DNA of 54,287 nucleotides. Origin: JOPF133 sp052144935. GTDB lineage: Bacteria > Acidobacteriota > Terriglobia > Bryobacterales > Bryobacteraceae. The stretch covers positions 1 through 54,287 of the forward strand of contig JBKQPR010000291.1 of the NCBI GenBank assembly GCA_052144935.1, given 5' to 3'. The translations under genes and the position numbers were made by a program. The notes beneath the pieces were generated by a model. That model did no database searches and was not told the origin of the DNA. It saw only the letters and a list, made by a program, of their open reading frames with translations. Shown piece by piece: positions 41,639 to 49,659 of this stretch (positions are counted from its first letter, which is position 1; each line of letters opens with the position of its first letter).

Positions 41639-42928
41639 ATGCCTAGCCTTATGTTAATAACGGCCTCTTCGCCTGAGATTCGGCGAGTGAGGAGGGCACG
41701 GGTACTCAACTTTCAGCAGATTACCATGCCTTATCTGGCCTCCGGAGTTCCCCGGAGTTGGGATGTGATTCACGTTGACGAACAAGCCGAAGAAATTGAC
41801 TGGAACATCCACGTGGATATCGTTGGAATCACATTTCACACGCCCAGCGCGTTTCATGCCTACGCCATTGCCAGGCGTTTCAGGTTGCGAGGAATATGTG
41901 TCGTCATGGGTGGTCCGCACGTAACCCTGTTGCCCAACGAGGCCATTCGATACGCCGATGTGATATTCATCGGAGAAGCGGAAGGTTTATGGGAAGAATT
42001 CCTGAAGGGCTTTGAAGCAGGGTCTTACCTTCGTGTGTATCGACAAACCAGCGCGCCGTGTCTTGAGAATATTCCCCAGGCTCGCAAGGAATTATTTCAC
42101 AGGCGCGACTACTCCAATGGGGTTCTATTTGCGACCCGGGGATGTCCGGGCCAATGCGATTTCTGCACCGTCGCTTTGATGTATCGCCATAAGTTTCGCA
42201 AGCGGCCGACAGCCGAGGTGGCGGCGGAATACGCCTCTTTTAAGGGAAAAGTGATTATCTTTTGGGATGACAACATGGCCGGGGACATGGAGTATGCAAA
42301 AAGATTATTTCGCTCTATCGCTCCCCATCGAAAGTGGTGGAGCGGTCAGGCGAGCATTCATGCCGGCCGGGACGACGAATTCCTGGAGGGTGCAGCTCAT
42401 AGCGGGTGTAAGCAACTGTTCCTGGGGTTGGAGTCGATCTCTCAGCAAAGCATGGCCGAAGTGAATAAAGGCTTCAACCGGACGGTGGAGTACTTACAGA
42501 TTATCGAACGCATCCATTCCCATGGGATTGCGGTGCAGGCCGGGATTGTTTTTGGATTCGATCATGATACACCTGAGATATTTAAAGACACCATCGATTT
42601 CCTGGAAGGAGCGGGCGTCCAGAACGCGACGTTCAACATCCTGACGCCATTTCCAGGGACACCGCTGTTCCGGAGGATGGAAGCTGAGGGGCGCATATTA
42701 ACCAGAGACTGGAGCAAATATAATAGTCGTGACGATGTGGTCTATCAACCAAAGCGAATGACCGCCGAGGAACTGTTAAGCGGCTTTCGATATGCGAATG
42801 ACCGTTTTTATTCTCTTTCAAGTACGGCAAAACGGTTATCGCGGTCGCCGGTTCAATGGTGGTGGACATTACCACTGAACCTGGCATACGGCTACAAATG
42901 GCGAAAGTGGGCACACCGCGAGAGTTGA
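41639..42928 (+). CDS. B12-binding-type radical SAM protein
   Basis: 429 residues from ATG 41639 (MPSLMLITASSPE, the usual family start); ATG 41588 would add 17 residues. Residues 1-130 form a Rossmann-like cobalamin-binding-type domain (VDIVGITFHTPSAFHAYAIA, GICVVMGGPHVTLLPNEA, DVIFIGEAEGLWEEFL), without the DxHxxG base-off motif. The radical SAM core follows: cluster motif ATRGCPGQCDFCTV (CxxxCxxC), FWDDNMAG, LFLGLESISQQSMAEVNKGF, AGIVFGFDHDTPE and LTPFPGTPLF. Relatives modify lipids, tetrapyrroles or natural products; the substrate is not predictable. GC content is clearly lower than the neighbours, with many AT-ending codons and no partner genes, suggesting horizontal transfer. Confidence 0.85.
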   Translation: MPSLMLITASSPEIRRVRRARVLNFQQITMPYLASGVPRSWDVIHVDEQAEEIDWNIHVDIVGITFHTPSAFHAYAIARRFRLRGICVVMGGPHVTLLPNEAIRYADVIFIGEAEGLWEEFLKGFEAGSYLRVYRQTSAPCLENIPQARKELFHRRDYSNGVLFATRGCPGQCDFCTVALMYRHKFRKRPTAEVAAEYASFKGKVIIFWDDNMAGDMEYAKRLFRSIAPHRKWWSGQASIHAGRDDEFLEGAAHSGCKQLFLGLESISQQSMAEVNKGFNRTVEYLQIIERIHSHGIAVQAGIVFGFDHDTPEIFKDTIDFLEGAGVQNATFNILTPFPGTPLFRRMEAEGRILTRDWSKYNSRDDVVYQPKRMTAEELLSGFRYANDRFYSLSSTAKRLSRSPVQWWWTLPLNLAYGYKWRKWAHRES

Positions 42929-43064
42929 AGGGCTTGCCCGGCGCGCCCCCCAGCTGACCGGTTAGTCCGGGCGTCCTGCGGGAGCGGCGCAGCGGCGTAT
43001 CTGCAACCGCCGTGGCCAACGCCAGCAACCGGTCCTGTCCACTGCCGCGCCGGCCAGTGGAGCC

Positions 43065-43092
43065 AGTGGAAGGTTTCCAGTGGAAGGTTTCC
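43065..43092. repeat. Tandem 14-bp repeat just upstream of the padR -35 box
   Basis: AGTGGAAGGTTTCC twice in tandem (43065-43078, 43079-43092), preceded by a related CCAGTGGAGCC. It directly abuts the TTGACA box, so it may be an activator site or a slippage product. Confidence 0.6.
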
Positions 43093-43135
43093 TTGACAGC
43101 CGCGGCCGGTTCGTTCTAATATATCCGTAACGGAT
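43093..43135 (+). promoter_or_regulatory. padR operon promoter with overlapping palindromic operator
   Basis: TTGACA (43093-43098), 18-bp spacer, TAATAT (43117-43122): a near-consensus housekeeping promoter. ATCCGT A ACGGAT (43123-43135) lies directly after the -10 box and covers the expected start site, as expected for an autorepressor site. Transcription would start only about 13 bases before ATG 43142, so the leader is very short. Confidence 0.75.
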
Positions 43136-43141
43136 GTATTG

Positions 43142-43519
43142 ATGAGCAAGCCACAAACCCCGCAAGACCTCCTGCCGCTGACCCCGCCGGTGTTTCACAT
43201 CCTGCTGGCGCTGGCCGACGGTGAGCGACACGGATACGGCATCATGCAGGATGTCGCGCGGCAGACCGGCGACGCGCTGCAATTGGGTCCGGGCACGCTG
43301 TACGGCTGCCTGAAGCGCATGCTGGCGGCGCAGCTCGTGGAAGAATCCGGCGAGCGGCCCGACCCGGCCTTGGACGACGAGCGCCGCCGCTATTACCGCA
43401 TGACCGGGCGGGGCCGGCAGGCCGTGCGGGCCGAGGCGCAGCGCCTGGCGGCGGCGGTGAGCGCGGCGCGCTCCAAGCGGCTGTTCGCCAAGCCCGGAGT
43501 GGCGGGAGGGAAGGTCTGA
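43142..43519 (+). CDS. PadR-family transcriptional regulator
   Basis: 125 residues from ATG 43142, with a TTG directly before it. Winged helix: LTPPVFHILLALADGERHGY GI, TGDALQLGPGTLYGCLKRML, GLVEE-like QLVEESGERP, and RRRYYRMTGRGRQAVRAEAQ. This is the short PadR form widespread in Acidobacteriota, where it usually precedes ABC-permease genes with a prefix domain. It probably represses its own promoter through the palindrome overlapping the start site. TGA overlaps the next ATG region (43519), so the operon is translationally coupled. Confidence 0.9.
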   Translation: MSKPQTPQDLLPLTPPVFHILLALADGERHGYGIMQDVARQTGDALQLGPGTLYGCLKRMLAAQLVEESGERPDPALDDERRRYYRMTGRGRQAVRAEAQRLAAAVSAARSKRLFAKPGVAGGKV

Positions 43520-44541
43520 TGCCGCAATCGATGCCGCAATCCCGCGCGATGCGCTGGTTGTGCCGGGCCTACGCGGGGCTCTTGTACGCCTACCCGCGCG
43601 AGTTCCGCCTGGAATATGGCGCCGCTATGCAGCAGATCTTCCGCGACGGCTGCCGCGATGCGGTGCGCGCTCAGGGACGCTTCGGCGTGCTGCGCTTCGC
43701 TATCCACACGGCGGCCGATTGGGTTTCCACCACGGTTCGCGAGAGCGCCATCCCGCGCGTGGCGGCCGGGCAGGCGCGCGCGGTGTGGTCCGCCGGCCGG
43801 CGCCAGGCGCCGCGCGGCTTCGTGAGCGAATGGGTGGTGACCATCCTTCTGTACCTGTTCGCCGCAACCACCCTGGTGCAGGCTTACGTGGTGCCGACCG
43901 GCTCCATGGAGGGCACCCTGCGGGTGGGCGACCACATGCTGGTGGATCGCGTGACCTACGCCGAGGCTGGTCCGGTGGCGCGCCACGTGCTGCCTTACCA
44001 CGACCTGGAGCGCGGCGATATCGTGGCGTTCCTCTATCCCGAGGACATCCGCCAGACCTATGTGAAGCGCGTGATCGGCTTGCCCGGCGACCGCATCCGC
44101 CTGGTGAACAAGCAAGTGATCCGCAACGGGCGCCGCCTGATCGAGCCGTACACGCAGCACATCGATCCTGCGCTGGACGCTTACCGCGATAACTTCCCGG
44201 ACGGGCCGGCATACCTCACCACGCCGCGCGGGCGCGAGATGCTCCTCAACCACGTGGTGAACGGAGAAGTGGTGGTGCCGCCCGACGCCTTTTTCGCGAT
44301 GGGCGACAACCGCGAGAACTCGGCCGACAGCCGCTATTGGGGATTCGTGCCGCGGCGCTACGTGGTGGGCAAACCGCTGGTGATCTACTGGTCGTTCGAT
44401 GCGCCCACCAGCGATCTGGAAGGATGGAGCCTGGACCATGTTCTGGACGTGGCGGTGCACTTCTTCAGCAAGACCCGCTGGGAACGGACGCTGCTGGTGC
44501 CGCGCCCGGAGAGGGCGCAAGAGATCGGAGACACGCCATGA
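43519..44541 (+). CDS. lepB: Signal peptidase I fused to a permease-prefix-like N-terminal segment
   Basis: 340 residues. Residues 10-75 (RWLCRAYAGLLYAYPREFRL, EYGAAMQQIFRDGCRDAVRA) match the prefix segment normally found at the start of PadR-linked MacB-like permeases. A membrane helix follows (VVTILLYLFAATTLVQAYVV, about 106-125). Type I signal peptidase: catalytic Ser129 in PTGSMEGTL, Lys183 in YVKRVIGLPGD, and box E as MGDNRENSADSRYWG. It cleaves signal peptides on the outer face of the inner membrane. The Ser/Lys dyad and all boxes are present, so it should be active. The ~100-residue extension is unusual for signal peptidase I and fits its unusual place in a PadR operon. The stop overlaps the next ATG (ATGA). 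Confidence 0.9.
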   Translation: MPQSMPQSRAMRWLCRAYAGLLYAYPREFRLEYGAAMQQIFRDGCRDAVRAQGRFGVLRFAIHTAADWVSTTVRESAIPRVAAGQARAVWSAGRRQAPRGFVSEWVVTILLYLFAATTLVQAYVVPTGSMEGTLRVGDHMLVDRVTYAEAGPVARHVLPYHDLERGDIVAFLYPEDIRQTYVKRVIGLPGDRIRLVNKQVIRNGRRLIEPYTQHIDPALDAYRDNFPDGPAYLTTPRGREMLLNHVVNGEVVVPPDAFFAMGDNRENSADSRYWGFVPRRYVVGKPLVIYWSFDAPTSDLEGWSLDHVLDVAVHFFSKTRWERTLLVPRPERAQEIGDTP

Positions 44542-45023
44542 AGGACCAACGCCATGGAGCGCCGGGGGCGAGTGCGCCGGCCGCGCCCGCATCGCGAGCC
44601 GCGCCAGGAGCCTCGCGCGCCCCAGCCGCTGTCGCTTCCGCGGGTGTCGTGGCCGCCATTGCATGGCTCGTGCCCGGCGGAGGCTATCTGATGCTGCGGC
44701 GCTACCGGCAATTCGCGCTGTTTCTAGTGGTGGTTTCCGCTGCCACCGTGGCGGGAGCGCTGCTCGGAGGCGGCAACCGCTGGCCTGCTTCGGGCGAGCA
44801 GGGCCTGGATGGTTTAGCCGCGTTGATGGCCCGCGGCGGCGCGCTGGCCAAGGCGATGGCCGGCGGCCCGTATCTGCTGGCCCGGCTGCTGGGCTATTCG
44901 CAAGGCTATCTGGCCGGATGTCTGCACGAATACGGGACCGCCCTGCTTACCGTGGCGGGATTGCTGAACCTGCTGGCGCTGGCGGACGCATGGGAAATGC
45001 GCCGGCTGGGAGGCCGCGCATGA
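44538..45023 (+). CDS. Small multi-pass membrane protein (DUF6677-like)
   Basis: 161 residues from ATG 44538 overlapping the lepB TGA. An Ala/Pro-rich N-terminal tail (about 30 residues) is followed by three to four membrane helices: VASAGVVAAIAWLVPGGGYL, QFALFLVVVSAATVAGALLG, and TALLTVAGLLNLLALADAWE. The pattern AW..PG.G......R...A resembles small proteins encoded next to Acidobacteriota signal peptidases (DUF6677 type). Role unknown; it may assist export or signal-peptidase assembly. Translational coupling at both ends. Confidence 0.7.
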   Translation: MKDQRHGAPGASAPAAPASRAAPGASRAPAAVASAGVVAAIAWLVPGGGYLMLRRYRQFALFLVVVSAATVAGALLGGGNRWPASGEQGLDGLAALMARGGALAKAMAGGPYLLARLLGYSQGYLAGCLHEYGTALLTVAGLLNLLALADAWEMRRLGGRA

Positions 45024-45190
45024 CCCATCTCACTTACACGCTGCTCCTGGCGCTGCTGATGGCCGCGGCCATGGCGCTGGTGGGCGACCGGCGCGGGCGC
45101 GAGCGGTTTTACCTGGGCGTCTACTGGTTCTGTTCCGCGATGGCCTCGGTGGTGGCGGGCGCGTGGATCATGCACTGGGTGCATGGGTAG
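45020..45190 (+). CDS. Small two-helix membrane protein
   Basis: 56 residues (MTHLTYTLLLALLMAAAMAL; GVYWFCSAMASVVAGAWIMH), ATG 45020 overlapping the preceding TGA. Two predicted membrane helices joined by a charged loop (VGDRRGRERF). It is the last gene of the padR-lepB operon. No known family; its conserved-looking coupling and helix layout support it as a real gene. Confidence 0.65.
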   Translation: MTHLTYTLLLALLMAAAMALVGDRRGRERFYLGVYWFCSAMASVVAGAWIMHWVHG

Positions 45191-45218
45191 CGCGGCGCGA
45201 TGGCTCGCTATCGGCGCG

Positions 45219-45566
45219 TTAGATCCCAAACAGAATGCGCAGCCGGTCTTCCACCTGCGCCATCGTTTCTTCGGATATCCGTCCGCGCGGACGTTTCAGC
45301 CTTTGTTTCGACACGGACCGAAGCCCCTCGCACTGAATGTAGCTCTCCGCGACGAGGCCGCCCTCCGGAGGACGGATGGGCACGTGCCAGCGGACCTTCC
45401 GTTGCGTTCTCGTGATCGGAATTGCAACCACCAATTCTGCCGGACCCTCATTGAAAATATCGACCGAGACGATTAGCCCGGGGCGCGATCCTGCTTGCTC
45501 ATGACCCACCGTCGGGTCGAAATTGAAATCCCAGATTTCACCGCGGGCCGGACTAGGGGTTTTCAT
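45219..45566 (-). CDS. MazF/PemK-family toxin
   Basis: 115 residues from ATG 45566 inside the antitoxin frame (14-bp overlap); ATG 45593 would add nine residues. RGEIWDFNFDPTVGHEQAGSR, RPGLIVSVDIFNE, LVVAIPITRTQRKVRWHVPI and GLVAESYIQCEGLRSVSKQR are the MazF SH3-like fold with its catalytic Arg/Thr region. MazF toxins cut mRNA at short motifs. The gene follows its antitoxin on the same strand, the standard order. Confidence 0.9.
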   Translation of the reverse strand: MKTPSPARGEIWDFNFDPTVGHEQAGSRPGLIVSVDIFNEGPAELVVAIPITRTQRKVRWHVPIRPPEGGLVAESYIQCEGLRSVSKQRLKRPRGRISEETMAQVEDRLRILFGI

Positions 45567-45834
45567 TTCTCGGCTTTTTCTCGTCCAGGCCATCAGCCAG
45601 AGCGCGATCCCAGATCTCCCGCTCCCGAAGCTCCCGATTCCAAGCGGCGTCGTCCTTCCTCAACTCCGCATAATCCGCATTGGCGCCGCGCAGGAACTTC
45701 TCACGCCGGTATTGTTCAATTGCTTTATCGAGCAGGGATTGCATGGATTCGCGCTCTTCTTCCGCGAGATGCCGCAGCACGGCATGACTGTGCTGGCTGA
45801 GGCGCACGTTTAAAGTACGGCTGGATGAAGCCAT
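45553..45834 (-). CDS. Ribbon-helix-helix antitoxin of the MazF pair
   Basis: 93 residues from ATG 45834. SSSRTLNVRLSQHSHAVLRH and LAEEERESMQSLLDKAIEQY form a ribbon-helix-helix DNA-binding domain; the acidic C-terminal half (NADYAELRKDDAAWNRELRE) should wrap the toxin. A start 19 codons upstream would include the operator palindrome and is unlikely. It probably autorepresses through the palindrome at 45842-45859. Confidence 0.8.
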   Translation of the reverse strand: MASSSRTLNVRLSQHSHAVLRHLAEEERESMQSLLDKAIEQYRREKFLRGANADYAELRKDDAAWNRELREREIWDRALADGLDEKKPRNENP

Positions 45835-45841
45835 AGTTCCA

Positions 45842-45859
45842 GTATACAATTCTGTATAC
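45842..45859 (-). promoter_or_regulatory. Toxin-antitoxin operator
   Basis: GTATAC AATTCT GTATAC, an inverted repeat 8 bp before the antitoxin ATG. On the minus strand it contains TATACT, a good -10 box, so a repressor here would block the promoter. A further TACAG..CTGTA symmetry extends outward. Confidence 0.6.
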
Positions 45860-45918
45860 AGTTTCGTAGACTGTACGGATGCTGTGGGCACCCTCCGCCA
45901 GAAGCGCCATGCCCCGTT

Positions 45919-48156
45919 TTAGTGCGGCACAAACGCCAGCAGTTTGTCCAGCAGATCCTCCGGCGCTTGCGGGTCGCCCGCGGCCGGGCCGTGCCAGACG
46001 CTGCCGCCGAAGGTGGTGATGTAAACCTTGCTCGGGTCGTGCTGGTCCGGGATCACCCGGTGGCCCCATTTGAAGTTGAAGCCGCGCAGGCGTTGCCAGG
46101 TGGCGCCGCTGTCGGCGGAACGCCAGGCCGAAGATTCGAAACCGGTGGCGTAGAGCAGGCGCGGGTCGCGCGAGTCGATGGTCACATCGTAGACGTGCTG
46201 GTCCTCGGAGAGCACGTTGCGCCAGGTGGCGCCGGCATCCTGGGAGAGATAGATGCCGCCGTCCTTGGCGCCCTCGGGCGTGGCGCGGCCCCACGCCGCC
46301 AGGAAGAGCCGGCGCGGGTTGCGCGGATCGACCGCCAGACCGTTGGGGCCGGTGACGCCCGGGGGCAGCGGTACGCTTGTCCAGTGGGCCGCGGCGTCGG
46401 AGGACCGGTAGAGCGCGCCCGGCGTGGATTGGTCGCGGCGGGCAACCACCAGGTAGAGCGCGCCTTGCGCATCGCGGGCCAGCCGCCAGGCGAACGGCTG
46501 CGCCCCGGCGATTCCGGTGTTGCGCAGGGCCCAATGCGCGCCGCCGTCGGTGGATTGGAAAACGCCGCGGCCGAAGCCGGCCACGTAGAGCACGCGCGCA
46601 TCGGGCGGGCTGGCGGGATCGAGCAGGATGTGGGTGGCGGCGGTCTCGCCCATCCCGGCGTTGGCCACGCGCCACGTGCGGCCGCCATCGCCGCTCTCGA
46701 CCACGCCGCCGGTGTAAGTGTCCGGCGAACGGTTGCGCCACATCTTGTCCCGCGGCAGATCGTGTACGCCGCTCATGGCCGCCCACATGCGCTCTCTCAC
46801 GCGCGGGTCGAATTCCATCCAATAAGTGGTGTTCGCCCATCCGCCAGGCACGCCGCGCGTGGCGCTCTGCCAGCTTGCGCCGCCATCTTCGCTCGCGAAC
46901 AGGCCAATGTCGGTATAGGTGATGAAGAGGCGGCGGGCGTCGAAGGGGTCGAAGTGGACGCCGTAGCAGGTGGTCACGTCGATCCCCGTGGTGGTCGAGC
47001 CGCCCCCGGCGGAACGGGCGTAGAGGGCTTCCCAGGTTGCGCCGCCATCGCCCGTGCGCATGGCGCGCCCGCTATCGGTGGTAAACACCAGGGCCGGATC
47101 GTTGGGCGAGACTCCGATGCCGTAGGGCGCGCCGGGCCAGCCGGGGCCGAAGAGCGCGGACAGCCAGGCATCGTGGACATTGGCGGCCAGCGTGTTGGTG
47201 TCCTGCCAGACGAGCTGCCAGTGCAGGCCGCGATCGATCGTTTGGGCCACTCCGAAACTGCTGCGCAGGGGCGCGCGGAGGCCCTCGAAGGACACGTAGG
47301 CGGTCTCCGGGTGGTGGGCGCTGGTCGAGATCTCGCCGGCTTGTCCCCCGACGCCGGGCAACAGGGATTCGCGCCACTGGCCGCCGCCATCCTCGGAGAC
47401 GAAGATGCGGCCCCCGCTGGTGGCGTAGACGACGGGAGGTCCGGCAGCGGAAAAACCGGCCGAGACGTGCTCGATCGGGCCGGGCGAGGGACCGGTTTGC
47501 CAGCGCCCGTCCCGGCGCGCGGAGATGGCCTGCGCCGCGGCCACGTAGAGTGTACGGCTGGTCGTGAGGGAATGCCCGTCCACCCAGATCTGGCTGGCGC
47601 CGGCGGGAAGCGCGCCGGACTGCTGCCAGGTGGCGCCGGCGTCGGACGAGGTCCACAGCGTGAACTGTGGCCCGTTGCGCAGCGCGGCGTAGAGAATCCT
47701 GGAATCGGCAGGATCGATGGCCAGCGCCGTGACCGGGCCGCGCGGGCCGTCGGAGACCCGGAAGGTGACCTCGGCGTGGTCGTCGGCCAGCGAAATGCCA
47801 CGCACGGACTGGGGACGCGGCAAGATCATGCTCCAGGATTCGCCGGCGTCGGCGCTGCGAAAGAGCGCTTGGGCCTGGGCGTAGACGACCAAGGGATCGT
47901 GGGGGTCGAAGGCGAAGAAGCGCACCGTTCCGCCCAGGTTGAACATGCGCCAGGAGCGGCCGCCATCGCGCGTCAGGTAGGCGCCGGTCATGTCACAGGC
48001 GATCAGCGCGAGGTTGGGATCGTGCGGGCTGACAGTGGGGTGGAACGTGGAGCCGCCGCCGCCCGGTCCGATGATGCGCCAGGAGTCGTGGCGCTGAGCG
48101 GCCAGCGCGCAGGCAAGCAGAGAGAGCGGGACCCAAGCGGCGAGGGCACGTTTCAT
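45919..48156 (-). CDS. Exported BNR/sortilin-type beta-propeller protein
   Basis: 745 residues from ATG 48156 (ATG 48171 adds five). Signal peptide MKRALAAWVPLSLLACALAA. Many BNR/Asp-box repeats (SxDxGxxW): LTRDGGRSWRMF, RSADAGESWSMI, SSDAGATWQQ, SEDGGGQWRE, SEDGGASWQSA, STDGGAHWALR, SQDAGATWRNV, RSADSGATWQRL. These place it with VPS10/sortilin-like or xyloglucanase-like propellers of two domains. Such proteins are secreted; some are glycosidases, and no catalytic domain is evident here. The frame is open further upstream to 49344, but that part overlaps the oxidoreductase gene out of frame. It lies 30 bp downstream of that gene, possibly co-transcribed. Confidence 0.85.
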   Translation of the reverse strand: MKRALAAWVPLSLLACALAAQRHDSWRIIGPGGGGSTFHPTVSPHDPNLALIACDMTGAYLTRDGGRSWRMFNLGGTVRFFAFDPHDPLVVYAQAQALFRSADAGESWSMILPRPQSVRGISLADDHAEVTFRVSDGPRGPVTALAIDPADSRILYAALRNGPQFTLWTSSDAGATWQQSGALPAGASQIWVDGHSLTTSRTLYVAAAQAISARRDGRWQTGPSPGPIEHVSAGFSAAGPPVVYATSGGRIFVSEDGGGQWRESLLPGVGGQAGEISTSAHHPETAYVSFEGLRAPLRSSFGVAQTIDRGLHWQLVWQDTNTLAANVHDAWLSALFGPGWPGAPYGIGVSPNDPALVFTTDSGRAMRTGDGGATWEALYARSAGGGSTTTGIDVTTCYGVHFDPFDARRLFITYTDIGLFASEDGGASWQSATRGVPGGWANTTYWMEFDPRVRERMWAAMSGVHDLPRDKMWRNRSPDTYTGGVVESGDGGRTWRVANAGMGETAATHILLDPASPPDARVLYVAGFGRGVFQSTDGGAHWALRNTGIAGAQPFAWRLARDAQGALYLVVARRDQSTPGALYRSSDAAAHWTSVPLPPGVTGPNGLAVDPRNPRRLFLAAWGRATPEGAKDGGIYLSQDAGATWRNVLSEDQHVYDVTIDSRDPRLLYATGFESSAWRSADSGATWQRLRGFNFKWGHRVIPDQHDPSKVYITTFGGSVWHGPAAGDPQAPEDLLDKLLAFVPH

Positions 48157-48185
48157 GCTGTGGCGAATCATGCTGCGGCGAACCT

Positions 48186-49592
48186 CTATATTACGCCCCG
48201 CCGCAGATCGCGCAACGCCGCTTCCACCGCGTGATAGCCGCACATGCCATGCACGGCTCCGCTGGGCGGGGTGGACGCGGAGCAGAGATACACGCCGCGC
48301 AACGGGGTGCGGTAGAGCAGGCGCGTGGGGCGCAGGAAGAACTGCGACAGCTCGCCCGATCCGCCGTTGATATCGCCGCCCACCAGGTTGGGATTCCGGA
48401 GCTCCAGCGCGGCGGGCGTCAGCGTGTGACGGGCCAGAATCAAACGGCGGAAGCCGGGGGCAAAACGCTCGATCTGGGCTTCGATGGCTTCGGTGTAATC
48501 GGTGGTGGCCCCGTTGGGCACGTGGCAGTAGGCCCAGCAGGTGTGCATTCCGGCGGGGGCGCGGCTGGGGTCGAAGAGCGTGTGCTGCGCCAGCAAAACG
48601 AAGGGACGGCCGGTGTGGCCGGCCTCCCATTGGGCGATCTCCTCCAGCGTGCCGCCCAGGTGTACGGTAGCGGCGCGGGCGCACGCGGCGGCGCGCCAAG
48701 GGATCGGGCCGCTGAGGGCGTAATCCAGCTTGAAGACTCCGGGGCCGTAGCGGTAGCGCGCGAGGGCGCGGCGGAACCCTTCGGGCAGGCGCGGGCCGGC
48801 CAGGGCGAGGAACTGGCGCGGCGTCACATCGCAAAATACCGGCGTCTGCCCGGGAAGCGCGGTGGCGCGCGATTCGGTTTGGATGACGCCATCGAGCGCG
48901 CGGAGGTAGCCGGCCAGCGCGTCGCTGATGCGCTGTGCGCCGCCGCGCGGGAAGGGCCAGCCCACGGTGTGGGCCGCCAGCCCGAGCGCCAGCCCGACAC
49001 CCGCGCTGAGGCGCGCCTCCAGCGGCAGGTTGGAGTGCGCGGCCAGTCCCGCGAACAGGGCGCGCGCGCGGGGGCCGCGGAAGAGGCTTTCGGCCAGCGC
49101 GCGGGCCGGGCGGATGCCGTGCAAACCGAAGCGCGCCAGAAGCAGTGGGTGGCGCGGAATGCGCAGGGGGGCCAACAGGTCGCCGCGGAGCTTCTGCCAA
49201 CCGGCGGCCAGCGGTTCCATCAGGCGGCTCCAGGCCGCGCCATCGGGACCAAGCCCGCGCGCGGTGGCGTCGATGGAGCGCTCCAGCACGACCGCCGTGC
49301 CATCGTCCAGCGGATGGGCCAGGGGCGCTTCCGGGTGGACCCATTCCAGGCCGTGGGCGGCTAGCGGGAACTGTTCGAAGCAGGGCGACGCCACCGCCAT
49401 GGGATGGATGGCCGAGCAGACATCGTGCATGAAACCGGGCAGCGTGAGCGCGGCCGAGCGCGCGCCGCCGCCGATCTGCGCGGAAGCCTCGTACACGGTG
49501 ACGCGCAGGCCCGCGCGCGCCAACAGAATGGCCGCCGCCAGACCATTGGGGCCGGACCCGATCACCACCGCGGTTTTTCCGGAAGGCGCCAA
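48186..49592 (-). CDS. Phytoene-desaturase-like NAD(P)/FAD-dependent oxidoreductase
   Basis: 468 residues. Dinucleotide-binding N-terminus AVVIGSGPNGLAAAILLARA followed by GLRVTVYEASAQIGGGARS, as in CrtI/PYROXD2-type flavoproteins. The central substrate region is variable, and the C-terminal FAD motif reads VYLCSASTPPSGAVHGMCGY. It catalyses an unknown redox step on a lipid or carotenoid-like substrate; no carotenoid genes are adjacent. The start is TTG 49592 with no clear ribosome site; GTG codons seven or eight positions in are alternatives. Confidence 0.85.
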   Translation of the reverse strand: MAPSGKTAVVIGSGPNGLAAAILLARAGLRVTVYEASAQIGGGARSAALTLPGFMHDVCSAIHPMAVASPCFEQFPLAAHGLEWVHPEAPLAHPLDDGTAVVLERSIDATARGLGPDGAAWSRLMEPLAAGWQKLRGDLLAPLRIPRHPLLLARFGLHGIRPARALAESLFRGPRARALFAGLAAHSNLPLEARLSAGVGLALGLAAHTVGWPFPRGGAQRISDALAGYLRALDGVIQTESRATALPGQTPVFCDVTPRQFLALAGPRLPEGFRRALARYRYGPGVFKLDYALSGPIPWRAAACARAATVHLGGTLEEIAQWEAGHTGRPFVLLAQHTLFDPSRAPAGMHTCWAYCHVPNGATTDYTEAIEAQIERFAPGFRRLILARHTLTPAALELRNPNLVGGDINGGSGELSQFFLRPTRLLYRTPLRGVYLCSASTPPSGAVHGMCGYHAVEAALRDLRRGVI

Positions 49593-49659
49593 CGTGGCTT
49601 ATTGTACGATGGCCGGCCGGCCAGGTGCCGCGCGCGCCGCGCGCGTTGGACCCAGAGCA

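Noticed and set aside
45922..48234. Plus-strand open frame of 770 codons
   Set aside because: Exact antisense shadow of the BNR propeller gene; GC-rich third positions keep stops away.
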